From assembly GCA_013176395.1 (NCBI GenBank), contig JABMLP010000010.1, forward strand, positions 1,178,001 through 1,242,000: DNA of 64,000 nucleotides, written 5' to 3'. The DNA comes from Venturia oleaginea (Eukaryota; Ascomycota; Dothideomycetes; Venturiales; Venturiaceae). Numbering within the stretch: position 1 is the first letter of the stretch; each line of letters begins with the position of its first letter. A program made the translations under genes and the position numbers. This document shows positions 45,039 through 55,823 of the stretch, piece after piece. The notes below the pieces were generated by a model, which saw only the letters and a program-made list of their open reading frames with translations, was not told the origin of the DNA and did not search any database.

Positions 45039-46806
45039 TCAATCATCTTCCATCCTCCCACCCATCCCCTCCCTCCATTTTCCACCCCACCTCTTCATCG
45101 CCCAAATCACCCCACTGCCGACTACAAGCGCCACGATCCCCAGGATGGTAAAGAGCCAGCCATTTCCTATAGCTTTGATGAGTGGTGCTGCGATGATACC
45201 GCCAATGCAGGAGAAAATGTTACTCATGAAGTTGTTGACGGCGATGCCATTTGAGGCGCGTTTGGGTATGAATTCTGTGAGCATTGTTGTGGCCATGGCG
45301 AAGATTAGCATACTGCTTAGGCCGAAGAGAAAGTTTTGCTAGCATCTGGGATGGATATTAGTTAGGGGATTTGATGGAGTGGGAGGAGAGGAAAAACATA
45401 CAGGCACAATACAAACAACCCCCTCTCAACCCCCCACCCATACCAAACCAGCGCCACAGGAAAAACCATCCCAGCGATCCATGCATTCTCCTTCATCCTA
45501 TCCTCCGGTCGAAACGCTAAGTTCCCCTTCTCATCTCTCTGCCCTGCTTTTTTGGCTTCGCGCAACATGATGTGGTCTAACCACCTCCCACCGAATAGGG
45601 AGACGAGGAGGTAGCCTAGGGGATTGGGGATGTAGAGAAGGCCGATTGTTTGGGTGGGGTAGGTGTAGGGGGGTAAAGTGAAGGTGGTTTCGATGCTTAT
45701 GTTTAGGATGTAGAGGGTGCCGAAGGTTAGGCTTGCCCAGAGGATTGTTAGGGTTATGGGAGGGTGGCGGAGGAGGAGCGTTAATTTTAGGGGGGAGAGG
45801 AGGTAGCGGTTGAGGGGTTGTGTGTATTTGTGGGGTGGTGTTTGTTGGGGGTTTGTTGCTTGGGTGATTTTGGTTGTTGTTATTGTGTCCTTTTCCAAGT
45901 CGGTTTTGTTGCCTAAATCGCCCGCTGTTGCGATTTCTGTGTCCAGTGTGGCATTGAGTTCATTTGTAGCCTCGTTGACCGTGTTTTTCCTCGCTTTGAG
46001 GGTTTCTGTTAGGGCGAAGATCAAGAAGATGATTAGAACGCCGCCATAGATCACCAGAAACCACAGGGTTGATCTCCATCCTAATCCTTGAGTCAGCGCA
46101 CCGCCAATAATTGGAGCGAGGAATGGACCCATGAGTGGTCCTAGGTAGAAGATCCCCATAGCCTTCCCACGTTCTTAGGTTCCCATATATCAGTAATTGT
46201 TCCTGCACCGACCGCTTGCACACTCGCAGCCGCTCCACCGGACAAGACTCGCATAACGATAAAAATCGCTATATTCATCGAAATCGCAGAAAGGATACCC
46301 CAAAGCACAGACAAGACAAAAGAAACGACGTATATCGTTCTCCGTCCCAGTGTCTCACTAAAACTGCTCCACCAAAGCGGAAAAATAGACATGGAGAGCA
46401 TGCAAAGTGCAACGCTCAGATTGGATATGGTTGTCGAGATATCAAATTCGCGGGATATAGAACCTAAGCTAGGCATGATGATAGCTGAGCCCATTGGTGC
46501 GGCGGCGGCTGCTGCGGCGACTGTGAAGGTTATCAACCATTTCGTTCTGTTTGGGTAGTGATATGATTGTGTGACTTCTGGGACAAGTGTGAACTGTGAG
46601 AAGAGACCTCGACGGAGATGTTGCGGGACTATTGGTGGGTAGTATGAGGCTGATCTGTATGAAGATGTACGAGAGGGATGTGGTCGTATTGTTTCTTCGT
46701 GAATGGAACTGTCGTGATCGCTTTTGGAGTCAGTGGATGATGCTGAAGATGAAGTGATCTTGTGATCCGTTTCTGTTCCGATCTCTTTCTTTTCGATGGC
46801 ATCCAT
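45039..46806 (-). CDS. MFS drug:H+ antiporter-type transporter (one-base frameshift)
   Basis: Plasma-membrane major facilitator of the DHA1-like type. A polar, Ser-rich 75-residue N-terminus precedes the first helix (KWLITFTVAAAAAAAP). The MFS motif ETLGRRTIYVV lies in the loop between helices 2 and 3, and VMRVLSGGAAASVQAVGAGTI marks helices 4-5. After ITDIWEPK one G is missing near 46160: the frame is lost just where ERGKAMGIFYLGPLMGPFLAP should follow, and that block is read in the next frame. The domain continues to 45039 through a charged central loop and a second half ending TEFIPKRASNGIAVNNF. The join at about 45340-45400 is also not clean: the intron-like gap does not close in frame and about 15 residues of a helix seem missing. 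Either base errors or a decayed gene. Confidence 0.7.
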
Positions 46807-47744
46807 GGTGACTGTAGACTGGCTGAATCGATCGCCCTATTTAGTCTCACAGCCCTTCAGTTCGCTTCCCTACGCTCTTGATTGTGTGAGATGATCAAAT
46901 CAACTCTTCGGCTCAAAAGATCTCAGATGTCATCACCATCGATCGACCTGAAGTGAAGTAGTAAACGAAACTAGCCCTTCCGCACAGTAAACTCTATCAC
47001 AGAAGCGATCGCTAAAAGGAAGCCGATAGACATCAATTTTTTTTGGATTTTGATTCGATTCGATATGAAAGAAGGAACATAACGAGATCTGAAAGCGATA
47101 ACAATCGTAGTCTTAAAGGCCTCTCAACCTCTCCGCATATGTACACGTAGTCCCAGTTAGTCTTCACTTAAGCAACTGGACAAGGCCATCGCATGGCAGC
47201 AGGCCTGAGCCGCTGCCATTATGCACAATCTGATGGGTGCACTGTCTTCTGATTGATAGTTTGCTGGTGCTTAAAGATGCCGAGATGCCGCAGTTGGGTC
47301 GAGAATTTCGAGGGATGAGCAGAATAGGGCCCGTTATTCTAGCGGACTGAGATTTATGCAGCTGGAGGGCTGCATCATCAGATCTCGATGTTTGAAGAAA
47401 CAATTTTCAATTCCTCGCTATGATGGAGTAGAAACAATTCAAGTCGCAAGCGAAGATAGGTATTCAATGTTTGCAACTTAGTCTATCTTCTAATCGGCCC
47501 GTCCCAACGAGGCTGTACTCCCTGTCGTACCCTCAATGAAACCCCTCCAGGGCCTCCACAAAATATCGTCCCTAAACAATCCTCCAAAACTATTCCCGCT
47601 CGCCCACTTATCCAAACCCACTGAGTGATCCCACTCAAATCAAGCATAGTATACAAACCACATCCTCACCCTCACCTCGGAACCCCTTAATCCCAAAACT
47701 CCCCATCCACTTATCCTCTCAAACCCTCCCACAACCCCTTCCCA
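46807..47744. other. Intergenic region, divergent promoters
   Basis: No gene supported. The 250 bp before 47745 are C/A-rich and G-poor on the plus strand, continuing into the first codons of the methyltransferase. Confidence 0.4.
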
Positions 47745-48691
47745 ATGCCTCACTCCCAGCCCCCCCAAAAAACCGACCGCGAACGCCTCCGCGACCACTT
47801 CAGCACAGAAAACACCCCCTCCCGCTGGGACGACCTCTGGTCAACAGGTACATTCCTCCCCTGGGACCGCGGCACCCCAAACCCAGCCCTCATCGACGTC
47901 CTATCCACAAAACAGGAATATCTCGGATCACCGATAATAGAAGAAGATAAATCGGGGAAGAAGAGGAGAAAGAAGGCATTGGTTCCAGGTTGTGGGAAAG
48001 GCTATGATGTTTTTCTCTTTGCGGCCTTTGGATATGATGCGTATGGGTTGGAGGGGAGTCCGAATGCTGTGAAGGCTTGTGAGGGGTTTAGGAAGGAAGC
48101 TGAGGGGAAGGAGGAATATAAGATTCGAGATGAGGAAGTGGGGAGAGGGGAGGTTAAATTTTTGTTGGGAGATTTCTTTTCGACGGAGTGGGAGAAGGAG
48201 GTTAGTGGTAGTAAAGAAGGCGAGATGGATGAGAAGGTGAAGTTTGATGTGATTTATGATTATACTGTAAGTTTAACCTCTCTGCACATGTCTATCGTAG
48301 AGGTGAAGGAGACAACTGCTAATTCTTGATGTGAAAGTTCCTCTGCGCCCTCGAACCTAAATCTCGACCCGCCTGGTCGCTGCGCATGTATGACCTCCTC
48401 CATCCAAAAGGCAACCTCATCTGCCTCGAATTTCCAACGTACAAAGAGCCTTCGACTGGTGGACCGCCATGGGCTTTGCCACCAGAGGTGTATGAGAATC
48501 TCCTACCATATCCTGGCGAGGAGCTCAAGTATAACGAGGAAGGTTATGTGATCAAAGAGGGCAAGGAGCTAAACGACAGGAGCATGGTCCGTGTGGCGCA
48601 TTGGCAGCCGGGTAGGACGCACGAAATCGGAAAGGGTACCGATTGGGTCGGAATCTGGCAGCACCAAGCGTGTCCGCCACGGGTGCTGTAG
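47745..48691 (+). CDS. TPMT-family thiol/halide S-adenosylmethionine methyltransferase, 2 exons
   Basis: SAM-dependent methyltransferase of the thiopurine/thiol methyltransferase family, cytosolic; the natural substrate is probably a small thiol or halide. Exon 1 is 47745-48266, the intron 48267-48337, exon 2 48338-48691; 291 residues. Family features are the N-terminal SRWDDLWSTG and PWDRGTPNPALIDVL, the SAM loop VPGCGKGYDV, the acidic LEGSPNAV that binds the ribose, the FDVIYDYT / FLCALEP block across the intron, and LICLEFPTYKEP. An insert of charged residues (EEDKSGKKRRKK) precedes the SAM loop. It is convergent with the OTU gene, with 90 bp between stops. Intact. Confidence 0.85.
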
Positions 48692-48781
48692 CGTGGTATA
48701 TCCGTGATCATAGGCATAATCGAGCTCTTCGAATCTTGCCCAACTCAAGCGAGATGTAGTTCCCAAACATCATGTCCACGC

Positions 48782-49750
48782 TCATCCTTTCCTCAGACTA
48801 TTATAATGCTCTCCCAATCCAAACCCATGTCGATAATACGCCAACCAAATCCTCTTCTTCTCATCCTTATTCGTTCCCTCAACCTCATGCACCTGCCCAT
48901 TCCCATCCAAAACACTAATACTAACCCCATACGCCCTCGCCAAAGCAAGCAACTCCAACTGCCCACCCCACTCCCCCGTCTCCCCAACCTTCCGAACATA
49001 CTCATCCACCGGCTCCTCCAAAAACGCACCAAAATCATCCTCATGCTCTTTGATATACCTCGCCGCCGTTCTCCTAACAACCCTATACGGTTCTAGCTTC
49101 CCCTCTCCCTCCTCCTCTCCAACAACAGGTCCGGGCACTATCCGCGACTTCAACCCGATATCGAGTAGTGCGAGTTGATCGGCGATACTGGCGTATAAAC
49201 AGTGTCCATCGGCTCTTACTTCCTTCTCTTTTAGTCCCCTTGCTGTGAATGCTTTGTTCATTCTTTCGCGTTCGAGAGTGCGGAGGTCGGGGGTTTGTGC
49301 TGCTTCTTTTTCTGCCTGCGTCGCTGCTTCGGCAACTTCGGCTGCGCGGCGGGCGAGACGGTCTTTTTGGCGGTTGCGTTTTTTTGGAGCGGTAGGTGGG
49401 GCTTTTGTTACTTGGTCTTGTTGGGAGGAGGATGTGGAATCGGTAGCTTCGGAGATATTTAAGGAGACTTTTTTTGTGGTCTCGGAGAGAAAGGTGTCAG
49501 GGTTTGAAGGGGGTTCTTCTGGTTCTGGTTCTGAGGCTGAGTTTGTATCCTGCGGTGTAGTACTTGATTTCTCGCCTCCGTTTAGAGCTGCCAATTCCTC
49601 CTCTTGCCGTGATTGGAGATCTCGTTCGAGACGTGTGCATTCATCGTTGACGCCTTTACGCGTCTTTTTGGAGGCTGATTTCTTCTTTTGCGTGATTACG
49701 GATTGGAGGTCGCGTTGCTCTTTGCGATGCCTCGCCAGTATTTCGTCCAT
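48782..49750 (-). CDS. OTU2: OTU-domain deubiquitinase (OTU2/OTUD6-like)
   Basis: Cysteine protease that removes ubiquitin; the yeast relative Otu2 acts on ribosome-linked ubiquitin. Single exon, 322 residues. The N-terminal 170 residues are charged coiled coil (MDEILARHRKEQRDLQ; KKRNRQKDRLARRAAEVAEAA), as in OTUD6. The OTU core follows: RADGHCLYASIADQL holds the catalytic Asp and Cys, and the catalytic His is in the C-terminal GEHYNSL. The order and length match the family. The gene is intact and convergent with the methyltransferase gene. Confidence 0.9.
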   Translation of the reverse strand: MDEILARHRKEQRDLQSVITQKKKSASKKTRKGVNDECTRLERDLQSRQEEELAALNGGEKSSTTPQDTNSASEPEPEEPPSNPDTFLSETTKKVSLNISEATDSTSSSQQDQVTKAPPTAPKKRNRQKDRLARRAAEVAEAATQAEKEAAQTPDLRTLERERMNKAFTARGLKEKEVRADGHCLYASIADQLALLDIGLKSRIVPGPVVGEEEGEGKLEPYRVVRRTAARYIKEHEDDFGAFLEEPVDEYVRKVGETGEWGGQLELLALARAYGVSISVLDGNGQVHEVEGTNKDEKKRIWLAYYRHGFGLGEHYNSLRKG

Positions 49751-50088
49751 TGTAGTTATATTTTGGTTTTGAGGGCTCGGAATTTTTTCTGGAGGTGAGA
49801 AATTCTTTGTTCGCTATGCTGGATGGTTTGGTATCGTTGTCATATGGGCACAGTGGAATAAGAGCTCAATGACTGGTTAAGCTGTAGTTGCTGCAAAGTT
49901 AGAGTTTACAAGGATGTTCTGGAAAGGCCCGAATTTGGCCTACACACGTGACCCTTTCTCAGCCTAGTCGCGGGTAACAGTTCAATACTAAATAGTCCCT
50001 CTTACTTGTATATTATTAATAGGGTCCCTAAGTAAGGGTACCCCCTTTTGGAGTAATAGGGTTTGGGCGAAGGTGGACCATATGTATA
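49751..50088. other. Upstream region of OTU2, left flank of the transposon
   Basis: No gene supported. Contains agtaagggtacccccttttgg and a partial inverted partner just outside the transposon. TA at 50087-50088 is the presumed target site. Confidence 0.4.
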
Positions 50089-51950
50089 TTCCACCACCCA
50101 ACCGCTCAAACCACCCAACTGCTCAAAATCTGCCAAGACTTCTACCATTCCTCTTATGTGATTATGTCTGAACAACGAAACGCACTATTACTCCAATACG
50201 AAGGGAGAATCCAGCTCGCACTCCAAGCCCTCCAAGCCGGCCAATTCCGAAGCCAACGGGCCGCCGCTCGTGCCTTTGACGTTAAACAGCGAATCCTCTC
50301 TGAGCGCGTTAAGGAGTCCCATTTATCCTCGAAACACCACCAAATGGTCGGAAACTTACCCTTACCGCGAAGAGTAAACGCTTTTCCGATACATTCTCGA
50401 CCTCGATTCGCGAGGATTTGCGCCCCGGCTTTGTGAGGTAGCAGATATGGCCGATAAACTGCTAGCTATACGCGGTGGAGAGCCAGTGGGCAAAAACTGG
50501 GCTGAGAGGTTCGTTACGCGCTCAGATGAGCTCAAGATGGCCTTCAACCGAGCCAAGGATAGGCAGAGGATACTACAGGAAGATCCAGAGATTATTGGCG
50601 CGTGGTTCAAGCTCGTTGCAGATACCAAAGCCAAGTACGGCGTCCACGACGAGGATACACACAACTTTGACGAGATTGGCTTCCAGATGGGTGTTATTGG
50701 GTCAATGGAGGTCGTTACAGCCTCCGAGAGACGTACAAGGCCGGAACTCATTCAGCCGGGCGATCGCGAATGGGTTACGGTTATCCAGAGTATCTGCGCC
50801 GCTGGGTATGCAACCCCACCCTTCATTATCTACAAAGGATGCGTTCACATCTCTGCGTGGTACGAGGAGGCAGATATACCGCGCAATTGGAAGCTTTCAG
50901 TCTCTGAGAACGGCTGGACAAATAACGCGCTTGGTCTTGGGTGGTTGAAGCATTTTGGCGCGCATACAAAGGTGCGGCAGGTGGGGAGGGGTAGGGGTAG
51001 GGGGGGTATAGGCTACTCATTTTGGATGGCCATGAGAGCCATCTCAACCAGGATTTCAAGGACTACTGCCTCGAAAACAAGATCCTAACACTCTGTATGC
51101 CACCGCACTCGTCGCATATACTCCAGCCTCAAGTCTTGATGTGGTCTGCTTCTCGCCATTGAAGCGCAAGTACTCCCAACGCATCCGGGACTTGGCGCGC
51201 CGACGCGGTCACCATATCAACAAGGAAGGCTTTCTCCCTGCCTTTAAAGACGCGTTTTTCGACGTGTTCACGGAAGAGAATTGTCGAAAGGTCTTTGAGG
51301 CAGTAGGGCTAGTCTCTATTAACGCGCAGGTAGTGTAGGATCGCCTTGAAGTACGACTACGTACTCCGCCAGAACCCCGTCTCCTAGAAACGCCGTGGCA
51401 GCCAAAGACTCCAAGCAATACTCATGAATTTGGATCCCAATCCAAGCTCGTAAGCGAGTCTTTTACTCGGTCACCAGTTACTGCGCAGGCAGGCTTTTCA
51501 CAGCTTGTTAAAGGCGCTGAATTGATGCTGCACCAGAACGCCCTACTTGTTGCGCGAAACCACGAGCTTGAAGAGCAATTGGCAGTAATGACGAAGCGAA
51601 GATCGCGTAAAAGAAAGCCGATCCAGCAAGGTGGTACTATGGAGTATGGGACTGCAGCAGCGCGGGTAGCTGCTGAGGCATCTGTTGCGCCTCAGGGATC
51701 AAAGAATGCTCGTAGTAGTAGTGGTCAAGAAACAGCCCGACCAACTCAAAGGCGCTGTGGGAACTGCGGCGCGACTGGGCACAATGCGCGAACGTGTAAA
51801 AAGGATGTTGAGATATCTTCTGAATCAGATAGCAGCCCGACAAACTTGGAATCTATTGTTGACAGCGATAAAATTGAAGAGTCGTAACATGACTTGGTCG
51901 TGCCAAGAGATTTTGGCGGGCTGGGTGGTGTGGCGGTTCGGGTGTTGGAA
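50089..51950 (+). mobile_element. Pogo/Fot1-type Tc1-mariner transposon, decayed
   Basis: 1862-bp element bounded by about 48-bp imperfect TIRs. The left begins ttccaccacccaaccgctc (50089); the right end (51950), read on the other strand, begins ttccaacacccgaaccgcc. The repeats run to an aaaatct block on both sides. TA flanks each end (50087-50088, 51951-51952). Size, TA target and transposase type agree with Fot1-like elements of ascomycetes. Confidence 0.85.
50164..51887 (+). pseudogene. Broken pogo/Fot1 transposase with C-terminal zinc knuckle
   Basis: Decayed transposase. The start at 50164 gives a psq-type helix-turn-helix (ALQALQAGQFRSQRAAARAFDV). The frame is lost near 50310 and again near 50375, with an in-frame stop. 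The CENP-B-like second DNA-binding part and the catalytic core resume at ADKLLAIRGGEPVG and continue through HNFDEIGFQMG (first Asp). After another shift near 51000 come LILDGHESHLNQDF (second Asp) and MPPHSSHILQP, where the third Asp should follow but the frame slips again. The C-terminus carries a CCHC knuckle, CGNCGATGHNARTC. At least four frameshifts and stops make it inactive. Confidence 0.85.
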
Positions 51951-52426
51951 TACGTTATAGAAAAAAGTAAGAAGATAAAAGTTATCCTTCTCTTCTCTTT
52001 TCAAGGGTTTTTTTCATTCATTTTCTCTTCTCTTTCTCTTTCTCTTAATATCTTTACTTATTCTAGCTCTTACTGAATCTTCCCACCTTATAAGGTAAGT
52101 ATTAAAAAAAGATAAAAATGGAGATACTACGGCGACGTATGTAAACTAGGCCTATTTGCTCTTAAACTCTGGGAGGATATTCCTCGAAAAGAATTAATTG
52201 TTCCCAAGCCCCTGATTGGTAAAAATTCCTTAGCTATAGCACAGCCACACCTTAACAAAAGTACAAGGATAACGATATGAGAAAGATCCATCGGGAGGCT
52301 GACTTCGGAGATAAAACGAATTGTTCGGTCCGGACCAACCAAAGCCACCATACTTGATGTTGTGTGGACCGAATTTCCTGTGGATACCTTGCCCGTCTCT
52401 CGCGTTGACCTATTTGAGGCGCGAAC
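51951..52426. other. Intergenic region right of the transposon
   Basis: Pyrimidine-rich tract (ttctcttctctttct type) at about 51980-52060; otherwise nothing. Right edge is the 3' flank of the WD40 gene. Confidence 0.4.
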
Positions 52427-54096
52427 TCAATGGCTGGCCTTCCATAAGATCAACTTTTGATCAAAACCACCGCTGATCACCCACTCCTCCGCCTTGCTCT
52501 CGTCGGAGCCAAGGCAAATCGAGGCAGTGGATAGGCAACGGATCTTTGACCCAGGTTCATGACCCTGCAGCTTCGCGACAACCTTTCCTGTTGATATCTC
52601 AATCCCACGGATAGTCCCATCGTCAGAATTGACCCATACACCTGAGCCGTCAGGACGCCAGGTCAATGCTGGGGTAGAGTACGCAGACTGAGGGGAGAGA
52701 GTATTGCATTGAATAAGAATGGCTCCAACTTCCCGATCTTGGACGGCCATGGCGGTTCGAGCTTTCTGCGTCGCCGCCGCCGTGGTTGCCGCATCTGCTG
52801 GTGATAAGGTTTGAGGGATGACCGCCTCCCCGCCTTCAGACAGCGCCAGAGTTTCGGTTGGGTAAAGTAACTGCACAACAATCAATCTCATGTACGGAAC
52901 AGTCGAGGTAGCAATCGCAACGAGGTTAGGATCCGAAGGGCTGGCACTCATAGCCGCCGGTGAGAATGCAACCCACGCATTCGAACTAACAAGGAAAAAT
53001 TAGCTTATGGACGTTCAACCATGCCGAAGCTTGGCCAATCCCGGCATGAACACTCTCTCGTTTGAGTCTGTGGAGTCCGTGGGTGCTTCGCATACGTACA
53101 GTGGAGCGAGGTTTTGTTTCCCGGAAATGGGTATGATAAAAGGCTTCACAGCTGAGGACAGGAGCTCGTCCTCGGCGATTCGGTAATAGTATATGAAAGT
53201 CGAATCCCTTCGTGTAACTAGCAAATATAAGGATTTGCTGTCTGGTTCGCGCCTGAACAGCAAGGCCTCGGGGTTCGAAGGCAGTTGCATGGTGCCAACG
53301 GGCTCCTCAAATGTGATGCTGTCTTCAGTGATGCGGCATCGGTAGAGTAAGACTTTTTGATCCCAGCCGGCTGTCGCAAGCCATACATAGTCTCCACTTT
53401 TCCAACTAGCAACGTGAACGACATATTTGGCGTGATCCCTTCGGTGTGCAACGAGTTGATCTTTCTGGCTATCGTATATGACGACCTTACCGGACATGGA
53501 CGAACATATGAGAAACCTCCCCTGTATCACTGTGTATGACAGAATTGGCGAGTCCTGAAGCTGAGTATGAGATCGGACGAGGGTTTTGGTGTCTGGAAAC
53601 AAGACATTTAACCTCCGATCAGCCGTACTTGCAAGTATCAGAGGCTGGGCCTGTCCAGATCCTCCACTGACATGAAGAAATTCCACTGACGATTGCAACA
53701 AATTGGCACTCGTCGGGAGCTCAATCGTTGTAGGAGAAGATGGAGCTAAGAAGTCAATGCCGGTATTTCAGATCGAAAAACCGGGAACAGATCTTACCCG
53801 GTACTGTCCATTTCTTGTCTTTATCTTCAATACCCAATCTCTCAAAATTTGCGCTCAGATCGTATGCCTTCTTCTCCTTCAGTATCTGCTCCACACCCAG
53901 TGCCCCAGGAAAGGATGAGCCAGCATCTGGAGGAAGACCGGCCTCACGAAGAAAAGCAGCCAGTGTCTAAAACAGTAGTCAGCCTTGCCGCTCGTTACTA
54001 TAAATTATCTTGCCAGGATTCGACAACCTCGGGATAGGCATTCGTGCGCAGAAACCTCGCGACGAGTATTGCAGGAGAGTCAGGAGCAGGAGGCAT
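52427..54096 (-). CDS. LisH / WD40-repeat protein (one base missing at last junction)
   Basis: Beta-propeller scaffold protein, function not identified. Exons: 54096-54028 (MPPAPDSPAILVARFLRTNAYPE), 53966-53798, 53745-53020 and about 52985-52427. The first two form a LisH-like dimerisation motif (ARFLRTNAYPETLAAFLREAGL). WD repeats follow: STADRRLNVLFPDTKTLV, MSGKVVIYDSQKDQLV, ATAGWDQKVLLYRC, and at the end SDDGTIRGIEISTGKVV and SGGFDQKLILWKASH. The last intron (about 52986-53019, only 34 nt) does not close in frame; one extra G at the acceptor would give ...LRHGSNAWVAFSP. This is another probable one-base deletion or an unrecognised junction. Confidence 0.75.
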
Positions 54097-55207
54097 GGTT
54101 CTTATACTCGGCAAGAGGCCGGGCCTTCTCTCCTCTGATGCTGGCGATGCCGATCGAGGATCTCGGGTGTTGAAGACTCAGCTTGATCAACGTCGACGGC
54201 TGATACGGATGATCAATGTTGGCGTTCTTGGTAGTTGGAATCTTTTGGTGCAGGGGACGGTGAGGGAACGGAATGATGCACGAGCAACCAATGTTGATGG
54301 TCAATGATAAGAAGAGGATGCGAATCTCTGGGTATCAAGGCCGGGGAAGCGGATAGTATTCTACCTAAGAATTTAATAATTCGCCAAGTCGCGTCCTAAA
54401 CAAAACAACATCATGCCGCAGAGACATCGATATCTTTGTTTAGACACGCGGAGGCACAGAGCTCTCGGAATGCCCATCGATCGATACACAGCGCTCCTTG
54501 CTGACGCCATAGCTGCACAATCTCTCTTCTCTCTCTCCCTTCTCCGCCAAGGCTTGATGTAACCCTATGGCCGAATATGCTATCATACGGGCAGGCGTTC
54601 TGAGACTCAGTTTGATGAGATTTGCAGCCGACATGACTACCTAATACTCACCCAATAAGTTGCCGATGAGATTGCCCATGGAATTTTCGCAATCGTGGCC
54701 CAGGCGGTTTCAACCTTGTAGGCCAGCGTCTTCTAACTGCAGAGATCATGGCGACCATTTCTGGGTAGTCTCCTAAGTTCTCATTGGGGGATGCTATGGC
54801 GGCTCAGAATATGTCATTTGTCTCGGCCGTAGGTGGCTGGGACGTGTCAAAAACTCTGAGTAACAATTGCACACTCTTGGCAATCTTCAGTTGATGATCG
54901 TCAGCGTCGCGCTCCAAGCAGCATGAAACGGGGTAAATTCCTTGAAACAAAAGGATGACGGGCTGGAATTCTGGATTCCTGGGGGCATGCGAACACCAAA
55001 ATGACCTCAATAAACATGTGAACCGCTCAAAATTGATCTCAATAGTCTTTCGAAAAGGCGAAAGCTGAATACAGTATACCTTCAAGAATGCGCCAGTAGT
55101 CAGTGTATATCGAGCATGTCAAAATGCATAACATCATCGACCAATCTCACTGTCCTATATACAACTAACCGAACCGACCTTCAACCCTCCATAATCAAAT
55201 CGCTACC
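54097..55207. other. Intergenic region, no gene supported
   Basis: Divergent spacer between the WD40 gene and the small secreted protein. A minus-strand frame at 54804-55085 has six Cys and a moderately protein-like composition but no recognisable domain. Confidence 0.4.
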
Positions 55208-55823
55208 ATGAGATCCTCAATTGCCATCACCTTCTTCGCCCTCGCCATCTCCATCTCCGCTCTCCCACGCGCCTCCCCCAACGCATTACCAGTCCAAATA
55301 AACAACTGCCCAAACACAAATCCCAAAAACATCCTCACGAGCACCGCCGCGCAAAAGTCTTGTCCATACAATATCATCTCTACAAAAATAAACGGGGATC
55401 ATGAAGAAGATCTTTCCATTTTTGGTGCGTATCATCTACCCCTCTTCTGTTATAGTTCTTTTTTCCCACTGACAAACTTCTTAAGATTTACCGTGCCACT
55501 GCAAAAACGCGGATACGAGGAAGGCGTATAGTGAGGAGGCGAACAAAGCTTGTCGAGCGGAGGGCAAGGAGATGCATCAGGATACGTGGAATATGTGGGT
55601 TTGTGGGGACGTGAGTGGTGTTACGCCTATGGTTGTTGTTGGAAAAGGGACTCGACCAGTGTTGAGGAGTCGAGTCCACTCGAGGATGGAGAGGTGTTTG
55701 GGAAAAGGGAGGTGCGTTGATCCAAATAAGGGTTGTTTGATTACAGGGACTCGTAGGCTCTTGGTCGATTCCACCGTGTATAGACTTCGATTTTGGATTC
55801 TGAAATCGAGTCCTTTGGGGTAG
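55208..55823 (+). CDS. Small secreted cysteine-containing protein, 2 exons
   Basis: Effector-like or structural secreted protein, family not recognised. Exon 1 is 55208-55424, the intron 55425-55485, exon 2 55486-55823; 184 residues in frame. The signal peptide is MRSSIAITFFALAISISALP. The mature part has six Cys within about 75 residues (NNCPN, KSCPYN, PCHCKN, KACRAEG, WVCGD), suggesting three disulfides. After WVCGD the sequence becomes Arg-rich and less protein-like. The codon after it is a GTGAGT donor at 55611, so the real 3' end may use another exon and the tail I give may be intron. Confidence 0.6.

Noticed and set aside
49985..50060. agtaagggtacccccttttgg as the transposon's terminal repeat
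   Set aside because: No partner on the right side. The ttccaNcaccc repeats with TA flanks at 50089 and 51950 pair properly and give the expected element size.
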